Of a DNA stretch of 64,000 nt, positions 44,401 to 59,510 are shown one piece after another. The position numbers and the translations under genes were made by a program. Under the pieces are notes generated by a model. It did not search any database. It saw only the letters and a list, made by a program, of their open reading frames with translations, and was not told the DNA's origin. The stretch spans positions 1,152,001 to 1,216,000 of the forward strand of contig JACVVK020000141.1 in assembly GCA_018292915.2 (NCBI GenBank), read 5' to 3'. Within the stretch, counting starts at the first letter, position 1, and each line of letters begins with the position of its first letter. Source of the DNA: Batillaria attramentaria (Eukaryota > Mollusca > Gastropoda > Batillariidae).

Positions 44401-47400
44401 CTTTTGCTGAAGTTGTTCTCTGGAAGGACATTATGCCATGGTGCTCTGCGTTCTTTTCAACCTGTGATTCGTTTATCATTAAATCTTTAAAAAAAAAAGA
44501 AAAAAAAAAAGAACAGTCACCAAATACTGCTGTTTGTAATGGTATTATGGACAGAATTGGACTCGAATGCAAACTTTGATGCCCATATGATAAACACATG
44601 ACCGCCTGAGGTGTCACTGTACCACTCACTACTCTAGTAGTACCAGCATGCTCTAGCTGTCTATGAAATGGAAATGATGCATCTGGATCTATAGTTATTT
44701 GCTGACCAGTTCTAGTGGTACAGCATGCGGATTTCAGAAGTTCTTCGTAGGAGTTGAGACCACTGACCTTGATACGTTGAAAAGTGGTGGAAGTTGCAGT
44801 AGGAGTCTGCATAATAATAATAATAAAATAATAATAATCGCATTAATATAGGCGCTTTATCCCAAATATTTTGGCTCAAAGCGCCGCGAGCTAAACCCAA
44901 CACGCACGCTCACGTGAATCACACGCATTCTCTCACACACAGGACATAAACGCATTACAATCACGTGGTGCGAAGGGTCAGCTCAGCTATTTAAATTTCG
45001 GAATTTAGATACATGCATTTATTTTTCAAACTTGGTGGGCTGAACATTTCCAAAGCAGAGGGGGAGGAAGCCGGAGTACCCGGAGAGAACCCCCGACGAT
45101 CGGCCCGAATGAACGGTGCCACATACGAGAAGGAAAAATTCTTTGCCCCGAGTGGGGCTCGAACCCCTGACCTCTCGCATTGGTGACAAGTCTCTTAACC
45201 ACTAGACCACCGACCGCCCCATAAAGCTGTAGTCAGTGTAGACAGTGCAACTCACATCTCCTCACCTGAAATTTCTCTTTGAAAGGAACGCTGTCCACTT
45301 CTTTTGGTAGTTGTTACTGTTGTTGATTACGTAACGACTTTCCTTCAACTTGTAAGTCAAGATTTTGTTATCAGCAAGATTCCATTGTTGCGACAAGGTA
45401 TACATCACTGAAACTATGCTACAGTGACCATTGAAGGAACATGTTTTCCTTCCAGATTCTTATTCTTATTTGAATACAATAAACACAGGGTTTAATATCC
45501 ATGGCAACTATATTATAATATTAATAGGACAGATGTCCCGGCTGGTTGAAAAAGTATAGGACATTAGTCCTACATCATGACGGAATTGACAGGACATACA
45601 TCCGCTTGGTGAGAAAGTAATCTTGAAGACATTTGGTAAATTGAATTAGTCTGCAGTGTTCCTTATTATATGTGTCGTTTACGCAGAGATTTCAGATTCT
45701 GACACAGAGATTTTGTGGCTGTACGTCATTGTGACGCACGGTTTTCATGGCTTGAAAACCGGAAGTGACACAACACACCTCAGACGGTTGTTGGAACTGG
45801 AAACAACAGAGAATTATGTGCCCCAGTGCTGGGTCTTTAGATTAATAAAGCACGTGTCGTCTCCGACAATCTTGTAAACGATGGGTCCGGTCAAACCAAG
45901 ATTTTCTTCCGACCCTTTGATTTTACAAAATGACCCTCTGAATTGTGAGATTTTGACAGAGAGGGTCTAAGTGACCCTCAGTATTGAAAGCTTAAGGAAC
46001 ACAGGTCTGTGACCGATGTCTGACACGCATCCCAGAACACCATTAAGGCCGTTCTTAACCGGGCGCACTTTTGGTTTGCGAACTAGGTTCGAAGAGTACG
46101 GCGAACTAGATTCGCGCACGTTGTTTCTTAACCGACTGAACACTTCCTCGCAAACCCTGGTTCGAAAGGTAAGCCGAACTAGGTTTGAGGTCTGCACAGC
46201 ATGTCGTGGGAACCCTCGCGATCCTTTGGCCGATCCTGCGCTCTGATTGGTTGCTCGGGGAGAGCTGTTGTGCGCATGTACAAAGTTGAGGAAAATGGCG
46301 GACGGCATGGCGGCTATCGACTCGCTTGATATTTCCCTCAACGAAGAGGAAACTATGCTGTTTGTCAACTTGTGGGAACAGTTCCCATGTTTATGGAACT
46401 GTCGAGATAAACAGTATAAGGACAGGACTGCGCGGTCTACGAAGGCGGCCATTTTGGTTGTTTACGATTGTCTCAACTTCCGCCTTGTTCGGGCGATGAC
46501 GTATGCATATATATATATATCATTAACGGCCGGTTAAGAAAAAGAACTAGTTCAGCCGAACCTCTGGAACTACGTACGTGTGCACGCTTGCCCTGTTCGT
46601 ATACAATACACAGTTCGCCGAACAAGTTCGCCTGACTGGTGGTTCACCCGGTTAAGAACGGCCTTTAGGTACTTTATGCCTAATTTTGACAAGTTCCATT
46701 TGATCAGCTCAACTATGACTGAGAGTTCAAAGAGAAAAGTAACACTACAGCAGACTTGGCAGGCTGGCAAAAGGAAAACATGCACAGACATTTTGTCCAT
46801 CCACTGTATTTTGTTCTATGGCCGAATTGGTGACATACTTACACACTAAGTGATAGTTTTGGTGATGCACTGTGTCGCTGGTAACATGGTATGCAGGTTT
46901 CAAACTCCCAGCCAACAAGTCTGGTGACTGAATAGGGTTATCATAATGAGATTCCCCTGACTACATAAAATACACCGCATGAGTTTGTTGATATCCTCTG
47001 AAAAACTGCTCATTAAAAACAAAACACAGATTTTCAGTCAGAATTAACAAACAGGTGTGGTGTATTTTGCACAATCAAGCGTGTATCATTTTTGAAAATT
47101 ATTTATACTCTGTACCTGAATTTTTTTTATTTAAAAGCTAGCTTCGTCATTCGAAATGCGTAAAACAGCATCTCAGACTGAGGCGTGTGTGCTTGGAGAA
47201 CTGCATGCCTGTCTAGTGCACTATAAAACTTGGTTTTCTATCAGGGATGTTTCTGCCGTGACCTGCTGATAGTGGGAGAGGAGGATAGGGTCATGTGTTC
47301 ACGCAAGTTTAACAGTGACAACTGGAGAAGGAAGAAAGGTCAATACTGATGTAGATTCGTCAGCTGCACTGTCCACAGCCTGGTAGGGTATTCTTCTGCA

Positions 47401-50400
47401 GCCTCTGACAGCGGTCAGTAGGGCTCGGCTCGCACAACCAAAATAAACAACAGTGCCCATAATTTCAGCTTTTCGGGGAGTGTATTCAATTCACTTCAGT
47501 CTGCTCTGTGTGTGCCCAGCTGAGTTAGATTTTAATGGGCACATATTCCTAGATTTATTGCCAAGGTCAAGGTCATGGCACATTGGAAGTCATAATTATT
47601 CATTTTATTACAAGTGAGTTGTATATATATTTATGTGACAGTGACACACCATAAAATTGCATAATGGTAGGAGTGTCACGAGTGTTTTTGTTTTCAAGGT
47701 CATTATGGTGAAAATAACTCATGAATTCACTGATGTGAGTTTTTTTTTTTCTTTTTTGGACTGCGAGTGCAATCTTTTGAAGCTTCGCTGTCCTTTGTTA
47801 GTGCAAATTAATGCAGTGAAGAACCCTGAATTAGTCATTGTAGAAAAACAACATAGTAAAAATGGTGAGACTGGGGAGGGGATATCATGAACTGTAGCTT
47901 TATCTGCTAGTGCTACAGACATTGTTAAGTCACATGCACTTGAAGCAGAACCACTCATAGGTGGTGTAGAGGTTGTACAGAGGCAGTGTTCTGTACACAG
48001 GGCAAAGTGATTTGGCCTAGGGGGTTGAAGCATCCAGGCCCCTAACCCAGTAAAATGGAGGAGCACGGTACTTATAATATTTAGAGGCCATTGGCTATGG
48101 TATGTCCGCATTTGGCAACCCCTGAGTAAATAAAATTGTTCTGTGATTATCGTGACTAGACTGATTTGTTACTCATACACAGGGATGTCACTGGAGCTTG
48201 AAACCTATAGGACAAATGTCCTGGAAGGTGGCAGATGAATAGGACATTTGTCCTGAATTGGAATGAAACAATAGGACATTCTGGCGCTCGGCAATAAAGC
48301 ATTGTAAAACAGGAACCACATAAACACAAGTTCGGTCCCACTAATTACCGAAAACAACGAAACGACCGAAAACAACCGAAAACAACTCTTAATACGGATA
48401 GAACGCGGTTCAAACATAGAAAAAAACAACACACAAACATGATTAAAGGTGAAAAAAGTGGCCTTAAAAAAAGCTAAAAGGAAAAAAAGGTGATATTGCA
48501 GAAAATAACCAGTCCGGACCAGAGTCGCTTCCCTTGGGAGACGCGTTCATTTCGTCCTGTTTTCTTGGAGTGAATAAGTACTTTTTTCCTTTAAACTAGT
48601 TTAATGTCTCTTTTTTCATCTTTAATCATGTTTGTGTGTTGTTATTTCTATGTTTTAACTGCGTTCTAGGCGTATTAAGAGTTGTTTTCGGTTGTTTTCG
48701 GTAATTAGTAGGACCCACACAAGTTCCCCGAGTAGCACAAGGCGGCAACCCTCACTCGGACAAATGTCACTAGTTTGTCCGTGATCAACAGAAACGCAAT
48801 CGGACATATGACCTCCTCTTAAAATAAACAATCGGACATCTGTCCTGCTGGACAGTTTTTTCATCGGACATTTGGCCAAGTCTATCAGTCATAGTCCTGT
48901 GTCCGGGCACCAGTGACATCCCTGCATACATGCATAGTAGCCTATCTATGTCACAGAAAATCCTTACAGCTGTGACGATAAACAGTACGAGACTGACGTT
49001 ATGACAGTCTCTCTCTCTCAATTACAGCTGAAGATTACAAAGTCTCGTCATGAAAAAATAAGTTTGTCAATTTATTGACGGACAGCAAGGCTTTGGCTGA
49101 AATAGTTACTTTTGTGTAATTTGGACGATATGGTGGGTGGGTGAGCGTGTGAGGTTATACATCTTGTCGACCGCAGCAGGGAGGACCAAAATCACCTGCT
49201 GTGAGAAGATTTCATATTGGGCAAATCAGTCTTATGTTTCTCATAGCCCTACTTGCAAATTGAGAGCGTTGGACTTCTAATGCTCGGGTCGTGAGTTTGT
49301 ATCCCGGCTGGAGCGAAATATTTGTGCAGAGACAGTGTTGGAATTAACCTGTTTAAATTTCTGGCCGTTGAACCTGACAAATAGTACACGTATACATGTA
49401 TACATGTATGTCTCCATCATCAACCACGGGGAGCCGGGGTGGCTGAATGGTAGAGCGTTGGACTTCTAATGCTTGGGTCGTGAGTTCGTTTGGGGCCAAA
49501 TATTTGTGCTGGCTTTATCATTATTTCCCCGTCTTTGATATCACCCGTACCTGGTGGAAAAGGACGAACTCCCCCCAAAACACCCACCCACCCACCCACC
49601 CACCAATCAATCAATCAATCAATCAGCAACCACACTTACAAGCTGCATGCTTTTTGTTTGCCTGTATCAGGACATCACAGTTGTTTTCACATCATTTCCC
49701 GTTTGGGAATGCTGCTGTTGTATGGAGTTATGACAGTAGTAATATTTCTGGGTGACGATTTGCTCTGTGGGTGTGCGTAATGGTGGGAGAGCCATGCTGA
49801 ACCTCAGATTGCAAGAGAGTGTCGTCGTGAGCGTGGATGGAATCAGGTGTGCTAACTGCATGTGACAACACTATGTTTGTTTCATGTGCCAGTTATCTTC
49901 AGGCAGAAGAACCTTTTGCGTAAATTCAGAGGAAAGGACAGTTTCTAAAGATCAGAACTATGGTCTCACACCTCGCCAAAAAAAAAATAAAATAAAAAAA
50001 AATGGGACGTCGCCACCATCTAGTTTCAACCACATTTGAAAAACTGACCAAAAGGCACCATTTGTCTGCTGGTGTCCTTTTCCATGTATTTGGCAATATA
50101 GATGTCTAAGCTGCTATGAAATCTGTTAACATGCTAAAGATGTACCTAAAGATGTAACTAAACCGATGATCATCAACAAGGCTCATGTTTCCAGGGGACT
50201 ACTTCATGGTCGAAGCGGATGTGATCAGTTGTTGACATAGTGTGTCGTGACACCTGTGAAAGCAGCTGGTTGTTGCGTGTATCTTGTGGGGGGGGGAGAG
50301 ACTTTGACGACATACGAGTCAAACACGCAGTGCACGGATGTTTGCGGATCAACCTAGTTTCAAGTAATAATTACCAACAGGGACAGAAATTTGCGGAAAG

Positions 50401-51791
50401 TTGAAACTGGTGTGTGTAGTGTGCTTTTAAACATCATATGACCTGGTGGTGCCAGATCAGCTGAGGAAGCTTTGAACTAGGTCCCCTTTTCCACTGTATC
50501 TAGGCTCTCGCTGTCTCCAGATCTGTTTTGGGGGTGTCTGTTGTCGTACCGCTTAGATGTATACATGTTGTGCACATTTGCAGTGACTGAGGCTGGCACT
50601 GAGCCAATAGAAGCTGAAATGCTGAAAGTGCTGAAAACTCTGCAACTGTGACAGAGTTGCCTGGATTATGCACAGTCGGAGTTGCAGTTTTAAAGAATGT
50701 TTGCGGCTTTTTGCTGAGATTGCAGACCTTTAAAGACCCTAATTTAAAGATTTTTTGGTTCACAGATCATTTTCAGCTGTTTCGGTGGTGTCTAACAATG
50801 TAACATCACACCACTTCGGCACATGTACATGTACACATATATATACATGTACAGACAGGCTTGCGTTCAGCTGATCGAAGTTAAAGTGCAAGGAGCCAGT
50901 GACAGTGGTGTAACGACACTCGACCTTGTACCCGAGTCTGAACGGCCACCAAGAGAAACATGGCGGATGCTGTTTACGTACTGCTGAGTTTTTCATCAAA
51001 TGTCAGGGTGTTGCACTCAGAGCTCTACTTATCTCTAAGAGTAAGATAGGCTGTTTCAAGCGCACAGGGTCAGTCACAAGCGCAACAATTCCAAAGCAAG
51101 TCTCCCGACATAGTACATAAAACCAGGTCATAGTAGCAACAGCGCCTTTAAGACTCTCTGTACTCTGCTGGCGTGGGCAAGACCTACACTACAGAGCGGC
51201 CGAAGACACAGAGACCAGGGAGACAGTAGAAAGTGAGGCAGTAGCTTGACTGGAGAGGGGGCGGGTGGTGGGGGTGGAGAGGGGGAAGACACGGAGCCGG
51301 CATTCACCACAACTTGGAGGGGAGGGGAGGGAAGGGGGAGTGGAGGGCCGGCGGGAACACAGATTATTGATTCTTTGAGATTACACCCATGCCGTCCTCC
51401 TTCTACCTTGGATCACTTTGTACGCTTTGGACCGGGTGAGCCGGGCACAAATTCCAAATTTATGTGTGCCGGCGAGCCGCCCTGCTCTGCTCTTCCCTCT
51501 CTCTCTCTCAGGCTCTCTTTCTGTCTGTCTGTCTCTCAGTCTCACTGTGGTTTTGCATGCTCCCAGACACGAGGGGGAACACACGTTGAGCAGGAGTTGT
51601 AGTCTGGTTTCTTACAGGTTTTTTTTTTTTTTTTTGTGCTGGTCACATGGTTGTGTTTATATGGAATTTATAAAGCATTAAAGACCCATCTGCGAATAAT
51701 TCTGTACTCATATTAGTCATAAATTGTTCTGAGCTCTTTGGGTAGTGCTTAACATCATATCGCACGTGTGCGCGCGCACACACACACCACA

Positions 51792-51864
<73 letters not shown>

Positions 51865-52558
51865 CGTCCTAATCCTGAACTAGAACACAAAACAGCTGCA
51901 CAGTGACGGCATCCCACAGGCTGACACTGACCCAACAGAACCCTTAATACAACAGGAAAATCAAGGAATCCGCTAGTGTTGTCATCTAGTGATGTGTTCA
52001 TTGCTTTGGGATTTTTTCTCTCTCTCTCTCTCTGCCTTACTATGTTTTCTGTCATGTTGATCTGTGTCAGATATATTTCATCTTTATGCTCATGACGTGT
52101 TTTGTACAAGGTATCCTCCATACCCAAAAATGGGCCAAAGAGATAAATGATCTTGACTGCTGTGTGTATTTTTACTGATCATGCCTGATGCTGTCTGTGT
52201 GTTGCAGTGTGTAATTTTGTGGTCCATGATCGCTGTATGAAGACAGTCGTGTCCCCATGTTCCAGCATAGCAACCAGCCTCATAAAGGTGAGCCTTCCTC
52301 CCTCAGTGTTTAAAATAAACAGAATAAAAGACTGATTAACTGTTACTACTTCTGTAAAACTAACCGTCGAAAGTTCTCTTTTATCCCAACTGCAATATAT
52401 CCCTTCTCAACGAGAAGCACCGAGTGCCATAATTACTGTGATGTATTTTAATAAGCTGCTGTTTCCGCTTCTGTGATGCTTGTGATACTTGTCTTTTTTT
52501 TTTTTTTTTTTTTAGTTGCCTCATGCTTATAATTCTCCGGTTAGTCACCAGGTGCAGG

Positions 52559-52627
<69 letters not shown>

Positions 52628-53065
52628 TGTGTACAATTATGTGAATTTAGTGATCTTAGTGATCTTAACTTCTTTATGTGTCTTATGCTCGCCCACATGA
52701 ATTGCCCTACGGGGATAAATAAAGTATTTTGACTTGACTTGACTTGACTTTATGTATAAGCGGAACCAGTTCAGGCTGGGGATCTTTCCAGATGCTTCCA
52801 CTGCCCCCCCCCCCCCCCCCCCAAGGTCTCCTCTTAAAAACAAATTGAAAATGTCGGACCCAAATCTTTTTTCCTTGGTCTACCTAGGTCATATTCTAAT
52901 CTTTTGTGAAAAAAAAAGAGAAAATCCTTTTAGATCTATTCCCAGCCTGTAAATTGTAAGTGTTACCTCAAGACATACATTTATTTTTGGATATTCTGGC
53001 GAAATCAGATATTCTGGTAAAATTTGTCACTAATCTTTTGCAACACTGTTCTTCACAAATAATGG

Positions 53066-53107
<42 letters not shown>

Positions 53108-54355
53108 TTCATGTGACCCAGTTTGACTTTGCTCTCTTTTTTAATAGTTATTTTATTTATTATTTATTTATTTTTAATTGCAGAACCCTGTCGCACACTG
53201 CTGGTCAGAACCAGGACATTTCAAACGAAAATTTTGCAATGTGTGTCGCAAACGACTGGAGGACAATCCAGCTATTCGCTGTGAAAGTAAGTGCTTTGTA
53301 TTCATCATACTGCTACTTCTGTACTAGTATTAAATTCATTTTATGACGAAGTACACAGTGATCATTTTTTGTTGAAAATCTATGGGTGAAATGGCCCACT
53401 GTGACCAACTTCTATGGGCCATTTCCAAATTTTATGGGTCATTCTAAAACGGAACCGAACAGATGGGAAACGGCGACGCGCACACAACTTTTCGTGTATG
53501 AAAAGCGCTCCCAAACGAGGCTCTGGGGTAGACGAACGACTGCTTCTGATTGGGCAGACCAGACCACCTGATTGTAGTCTCATCCAATGAGATTTTACGT
53601 ATCAATAGCTGTCGCTGGGTAGCAGACGAATTTTGTTGGTGAGTCTTCAGACTGTGAGCGCACAGCACTCTGTGTCGAAACTTTTAAAGTTATAACGATG
53701 CGCCGATTGGCGCACAGCTTAAGATTTTTATGGGTCATTTTTTAAATTTATGCGCCAATGGCGCAAGGCGCGGACATAAAATGATCACTGAGTACAGAAC
53801 AAAAATGGTTCTGATAGTAGCCCCAGCAGACGACAGTGCTAGTCAGCCAATCACAGACCCTCTGATGATACCCAGGGCCAAGTCTCCTTCTCATTCTGTG
53901 ATTTCCCGCAGGAAGACTGCTAGCTGTCTGAATTAGGGGACTAGTGTTTACAAGCATATATATAGATCTCGTCAAAATAACAATGACCTCCTAGCCAGTT
54001 GACCAGCGCTGACTGAATATTTGGTCACTCGGCACTGAATGGGTTAATGGGCAGTATCGGCAGCAGCACTTCAGGTGTTAAAACCTTGATGATAGTTAAA
54101 GAGTCCTGTTGTTATCATGCCATTATGATCATTTACCATCAACTTCTGCTGTTTCTGTTTCAGTTTGTGAATATTATGCACACATAGACTGTCAGGATTT
54201 TGTGGTCAGTGATTGTATGGAGTGTGCTACGTACCAGCCAAACAGAGAGAAGGTAAAATTCTGCAAATTATCACTGCATTTGCGTTTATTTAAAACGCGC
54301 ACAACCTTCAGGGATTGTCAGCTAAATGCAGGCCCGTCTCTTCCCCCTAGATACA

Positions 54356-54408
<53 letters not shown>

Positions 54409-54881
54409 TGTATGGCAGGTAGGTTAGTTGTCAACAAAGGTCTTGAGTGCAGGCGATGAAAAGCCATCGTGTTTATATGTACCCTGTTAACATTCCACAT
54501 GATATCATGCAGTAATAGATCCTAGTTACATTCATCATAGTTTTATTGTGTGATGTGGATACCTGTACCCCCAGAGCACGGTAATTTCATAAGTTGACTT
54601 TGTCAACTGCTACTTGCAGGCAATAAAGTGCAGTCTATATGTTCTGGTACATGTACTCCAAAGTGTAGCCATAGTAATGATGGTAATAAAGGTTATGGTA
54701 ATAGAATAAATAACATTAATGAATACTTTATTGTCCGTTACATATTATAAATGAAACGAACATTTGTCCTCAGACTCACAGCAAAATAAAAAGTTAAATA
54801 TTGATAATGCACACACATGCACTCAGGCGTGTATACAGACATGCATGCACGCACGCGCACGCACGCATGTGCGCGCGTGCG

Positions 54882-54920
<39 letters not shown>

Positions 54921-57900
54921 GATACCATCACTTTCACTATACTGCAGCAGATACACGACCATAGTTTCAACTTAACCGTTGAAGACGGTGGTGCGTGCAA
55001 CTTATTAACTTCACTGTTTGACGTCTTCATGACCTGCTGTTTCAGGGCAATATAGTGCAGTATCACCACTGGCGCGAGGGCAACCTTCCCCCCAACTCCA
55101 AGTGTGTGTCTTGCAAGAAGACCTGCTGGTCGTCCGAGTGCTTGGCTGGCATGCGCTGCGAGTGGTGTGGTGTTACGGTGCGTACTACTTCTCCCGTGTA
55201 TTTATCTTTTCTGTGTACAGAACAGTATTGTAAGTACTTCCGTGCGGTATATATATATACAGGGATCGATTTTCTCGCACGCCGTGCGACTATGTCTCAT
55301 ATTTTGATAAAATGTCGCATAGAAATTTCGCAAAATGCGTCATATATCGCACGAACATGACATCAGAAACGCACTTGACAACGCGAAGCAGAGATGCGCT
55401 GTCCGTGTCAGTCATAGAGTCTGTTACACTAATCTAATTTTAATGATGAGGCTTACTTATCCCGCTCGCCGCTCGCGCTGCCAGGAACTCTCGCTCTAAA
55501 GAGTTGCCAAAAATATTGGCGCGTTATCAGTTTTCTCAGTTCTGCGATCGAGAGGTCCTTTTCCGTTCAGAACCTGAACGTCACTGCACTTAGGAACAGG
55601 CTCTCGGCACAGACATGTGACAGAGTGATGCGGGTGAACTTGATTGTCTCATAGAAAATGAAAATGTCTCATAAAAATGACTGGTCAAGGAGACAATGTC
55701 TCATTGGCATTTTCGAGTAAATCCATCCCTGTATATGCTACTTCGTTTGGAGTTCTCTCCAGGTAGGTACTCTAGCTTCCTCTGCTTTTGCCATAATCAG
55801 CCCTCCAGCCCATAAAAATGAATGCAGTTTTCTAAATTGCAAAACCTAAGTAGTGTAGCTGACCCTTTGCACTACGCGATGGGACTGTTTTGATGTCCAG
55901 CGTGTGAAAAAAATGTCAGCATGCGTGTCGGGCTTAGTTCACTGCGCTTTGAGCCTACTGTCAATTCACAAGTTTGCTTTTGATGGGACAAAGGGATCGT
56001 TCGTGCAGCTTGGCCAGACACAAAAACAGCAAAAGGGTAATCCCATGGGAAAAAGAGAACGAATGGCTTTAAATTTCACCAAATGCTCATTATAATTATT
56101 ATGAGGGCTTCATATATCCACACTGGAAATCGGTCTTACTCTTTTAAGCCAATTCATTTTTGAAATATGTGAATACTTTCTTACCATGTATGTCCTGTCA
56201 ATTTTGCGCCCCAGTGCGACAATATTCAGGACAAATGTCCCATACTTTCACAGTCACCGAAGACATTTGCCCGTTCATAGTGCCCACGGACAAGAAGTTT
56301 ATTAATATTTATTATGATTGTATGGTGGGGGTACAAACAACGCATGATTTACAGTTCAGTTCTACATTGTACTAGAATAAATTATTTGATTTGCACTGAT
56401 GCTACCTTACATTTGTTAGTATGTGGAGTTAGTGTGCTTAGAGTACAGATTCTGGTCAGGAGCATTGTACCATTGTGTTTTACCCTGTGTGTTTCTCACA
56501 GGGGTGTATTTTCTTTTTGTTGATGTACCTACGTTTCCCGGCTTAGTGCGATTGAAAAGTCCCAAACCCGACCCGCCTTGTCCGTAGTCTGACGAGAGAG
56601 AGAGGGGAGAGAAAGGCCGGTTACAAATTATTAATGATGATGATGTGGACTCTGTTTGCAGGCACATGCAACGTGCTACAAGAGTCTGCCGGTGGAGTGC
56701 AAGTTCGGCAGTCTGCGGGAGATCATGCTGCCCCCTAGCTGTCTGACCATCCCGCGCATGGACGTTCCCATGGAAACCATTATGGGGATCAACCGAAAAC
56801 CAAGTCAGTGTAATCCTATTGTCACATTTGAGTTTTGAATTATTTATTTCTTTATTGAAGCAATTTGAAGCTGCACTAATACAGTTGTGTTCGATAGTGT
56901 GTAGAAATTTGGCAAACAGTCCTCTCGAAACTGTCCGAATCAAACCATTACATCAAAATATACCTGAATTTCTCTTATTTTCAAGCAGACGCTTTTAAAA
57001 AATTATTTTAAGTCATACACGATAGTGATAGCGTTGAAGTTTGCTTATGTCAGACCAGTTGCTTCATATCTGCCGCGTACAGTGACCCGATAGTGATGAA
57101 TTCTGCTCTTTATCAATTATTTAATTCTGATCGCAGATAATCAGGGCTTCGTACTCATGGGAACTGTAATAGATCAAATGTTCTGGATGATGGTGAAATT
57201 ATATATTGAACATTTCATGATCTGTCATGGATATTGTCCATTGTGGCACAGAAATGATATATGTCTGCCTTGGTAAGAAAGTCATCGGACATCTTGTCTG
57301 ATGCGGATGTGAACCCCTTAATTTACATTAAAGTTACATACCGCAGCTTGATCAACTCCCACTGTGTCAAAAAAGTGTTTTGCACAGCCGCCGCCACTGT
57401 TCTTCCCAAAGGCTATCTTAGTGCTCGGTAAACTTGTAATGTTGCCATCGACCTCGTATAAACTGTACTCCCAGCTCGAAGTTGTAGCACGCATCGAGTA
57501 CAGTATGATTCGTCTGCTCCTCACAAACTGGTGACGTCCCTTCAGACGGTCACCGGTCATGCCTGTCAACATTGGATTTCACCATGTCGTCAGTCAGCTT
57601 TCTGCGTTAGTTGTGCCTAGTACTTCACACGCGTTGCTAGGAGAGAAAATCGAAAATTGGCATCAGATGTTCCGGGAGACGCTCTACCATAAGTAGGTCA
57701 GATTGACTGCATCGGCCTGGCGCTGACCTGTGACTACACAGGACTGAACCAGAATGCACATGCCAGCCCGCATTGTGTATGTGTTCACAGTTGTAGGGTA
57801 ATTAGGTGTCACGTGATACCAATGACCGTATAGGGCTCAACACACATTCAGGGTAACCCATAGTAGCCGATAAGACGTGCATTTTGACTCGTATTTTGAC

Positions 57901-58968
57901 GCGACGACGCCCCCGGAATGGGCTCGGATTTTGCTCACATCTAAATGAGACTATGTTCTTGTCACCAGTGGGTAAGCTTGGGTCGATCTGTGAGCTAAAC
58001 AAGCTGCGGTATGTATCTTTAATGACTGAGACCCAAGCAGAGACACCTCTGACATTGCCCCAAGCAAAGCTAACAGCCCGTACCCACCCCAAAGACACTC
58101 GCCCAGCCAAGCAGCCAAAGACACATGCCAGGAACAACTTGTCCTTAAAGGGCTAAAAGCCATAGGACGTTAAGCAAGCTAATGATGATTGATGTCTTTA
58201 ATGAAGAGAAGAACTCATGCATTTTTTCTTGTCTTTTCTGTTTTGTCCTCGCCTTCTCACTGCGTGCCAACTTTGCCTGCAGCTTTTCCAGGTGAGTTTC
58301 AGTTGCTGATATGATGAATTCAAATGCAATGTGATGTGTGGATGCATGAAAAGTGGGGCCCAGGGCACTGTCTCTGAAGTTAGCAGACTCAGAGCAAACT
58401 CACATTCACCCGCCGTACAAGATGCATATTATTCATTGTTGATGTTGTCCAGGCTGGGCAATTTTTCAGTCTAATTTCACTGTCCTTTCGAGCCCAAAAA
58501 AATCTAAGTTTCAGCCAGAGGAAAAAATAATTGCATCATGAGTGCATGTAATGCCACGTGGGACAGCTCTAACATACATTTTTGAGACTTGCATGTCAGT
58601 ACCTAAGGCAGTATATTACTTTGGGGTGCCAGGAGAGAGGCTACTAGATGTCTTCAAATATGCTAAACTATGTTTTCTGCAGTAGAGTGTTGGCCCCCGT
58701 TGGTCCCCCAGCATGGCGCTGCCTCTGCACCCTGGCTTAGGTTTTAGTCTTTTTTTCTCAGCAATTCCCCAGCCTGGTTGTCATGGAAGTGTGCGGAGCT
58801 CAGTTTTGAGACTGCCTCAGTTGGCAGCATTGTTGACAAAACTTACAGTTGACATAGTTTTTGCTATGGCCATTTTGTGCATACAGCTGTTTGTGTACAC
58901 GTACGTACACACACGATCTGTTTGCGAATACATATGCACACACACACACACAATACATACACACAATT

Positions 58969-59038
<70 letters not shown>

Positions 59039-59241
59039 GGTGTACACACATGAAGGAACACACACACACATTTATGAACAAACACATACACAAACTCCTT
59101 CGTTTTTTGTGTGAAGCCCTGTGTTTTCACCCAAAATGTTGGTGTGTATTAAACTATAAATGTCCGTATGTTGAACTGGATGTAGATGCATGCATCCTGT
59201 ATCAATTTGTGTGTGGTGTGTGTGTGTGTGTGTGTGTTGTG

Positions 59242-59272
<31 letters not shown>

Positions 59273-59479
59273 TGACTGTTATATTTAGACTGAATAAGTT
59301 CATAGTGACATATATCAGCATCCAGCATCTGCCCCCCCCCCCCACCACCCCCACCCCCTCCCCCACCGCCCTTTTTCCACAATTGCACCTCTTTCCACTT
59401 AGGTATGTTATAATGATGATCATTATAGCATTACAAATTACAACAGGTCCGTCTTGTGTGTTTTTTTGGTTTGTTTGTT

Positions 59480-59510
<31 letters not shown>

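Noticed and set aside
45143..45221. tRNA gene on the minus strand
   Set aside because: A and B boxes are present, but the head continues directly into a SINE body with an ATT-repeat tail that is shared with 7566-7805. I call it a SINE head, not a functional tRNA.
56416..56943. 175-codon minus-strand ORF
   Set aside because: It overlaps DGKQ exon 6 in antisense, has no recognisable motif, and has no supporting splice signals.
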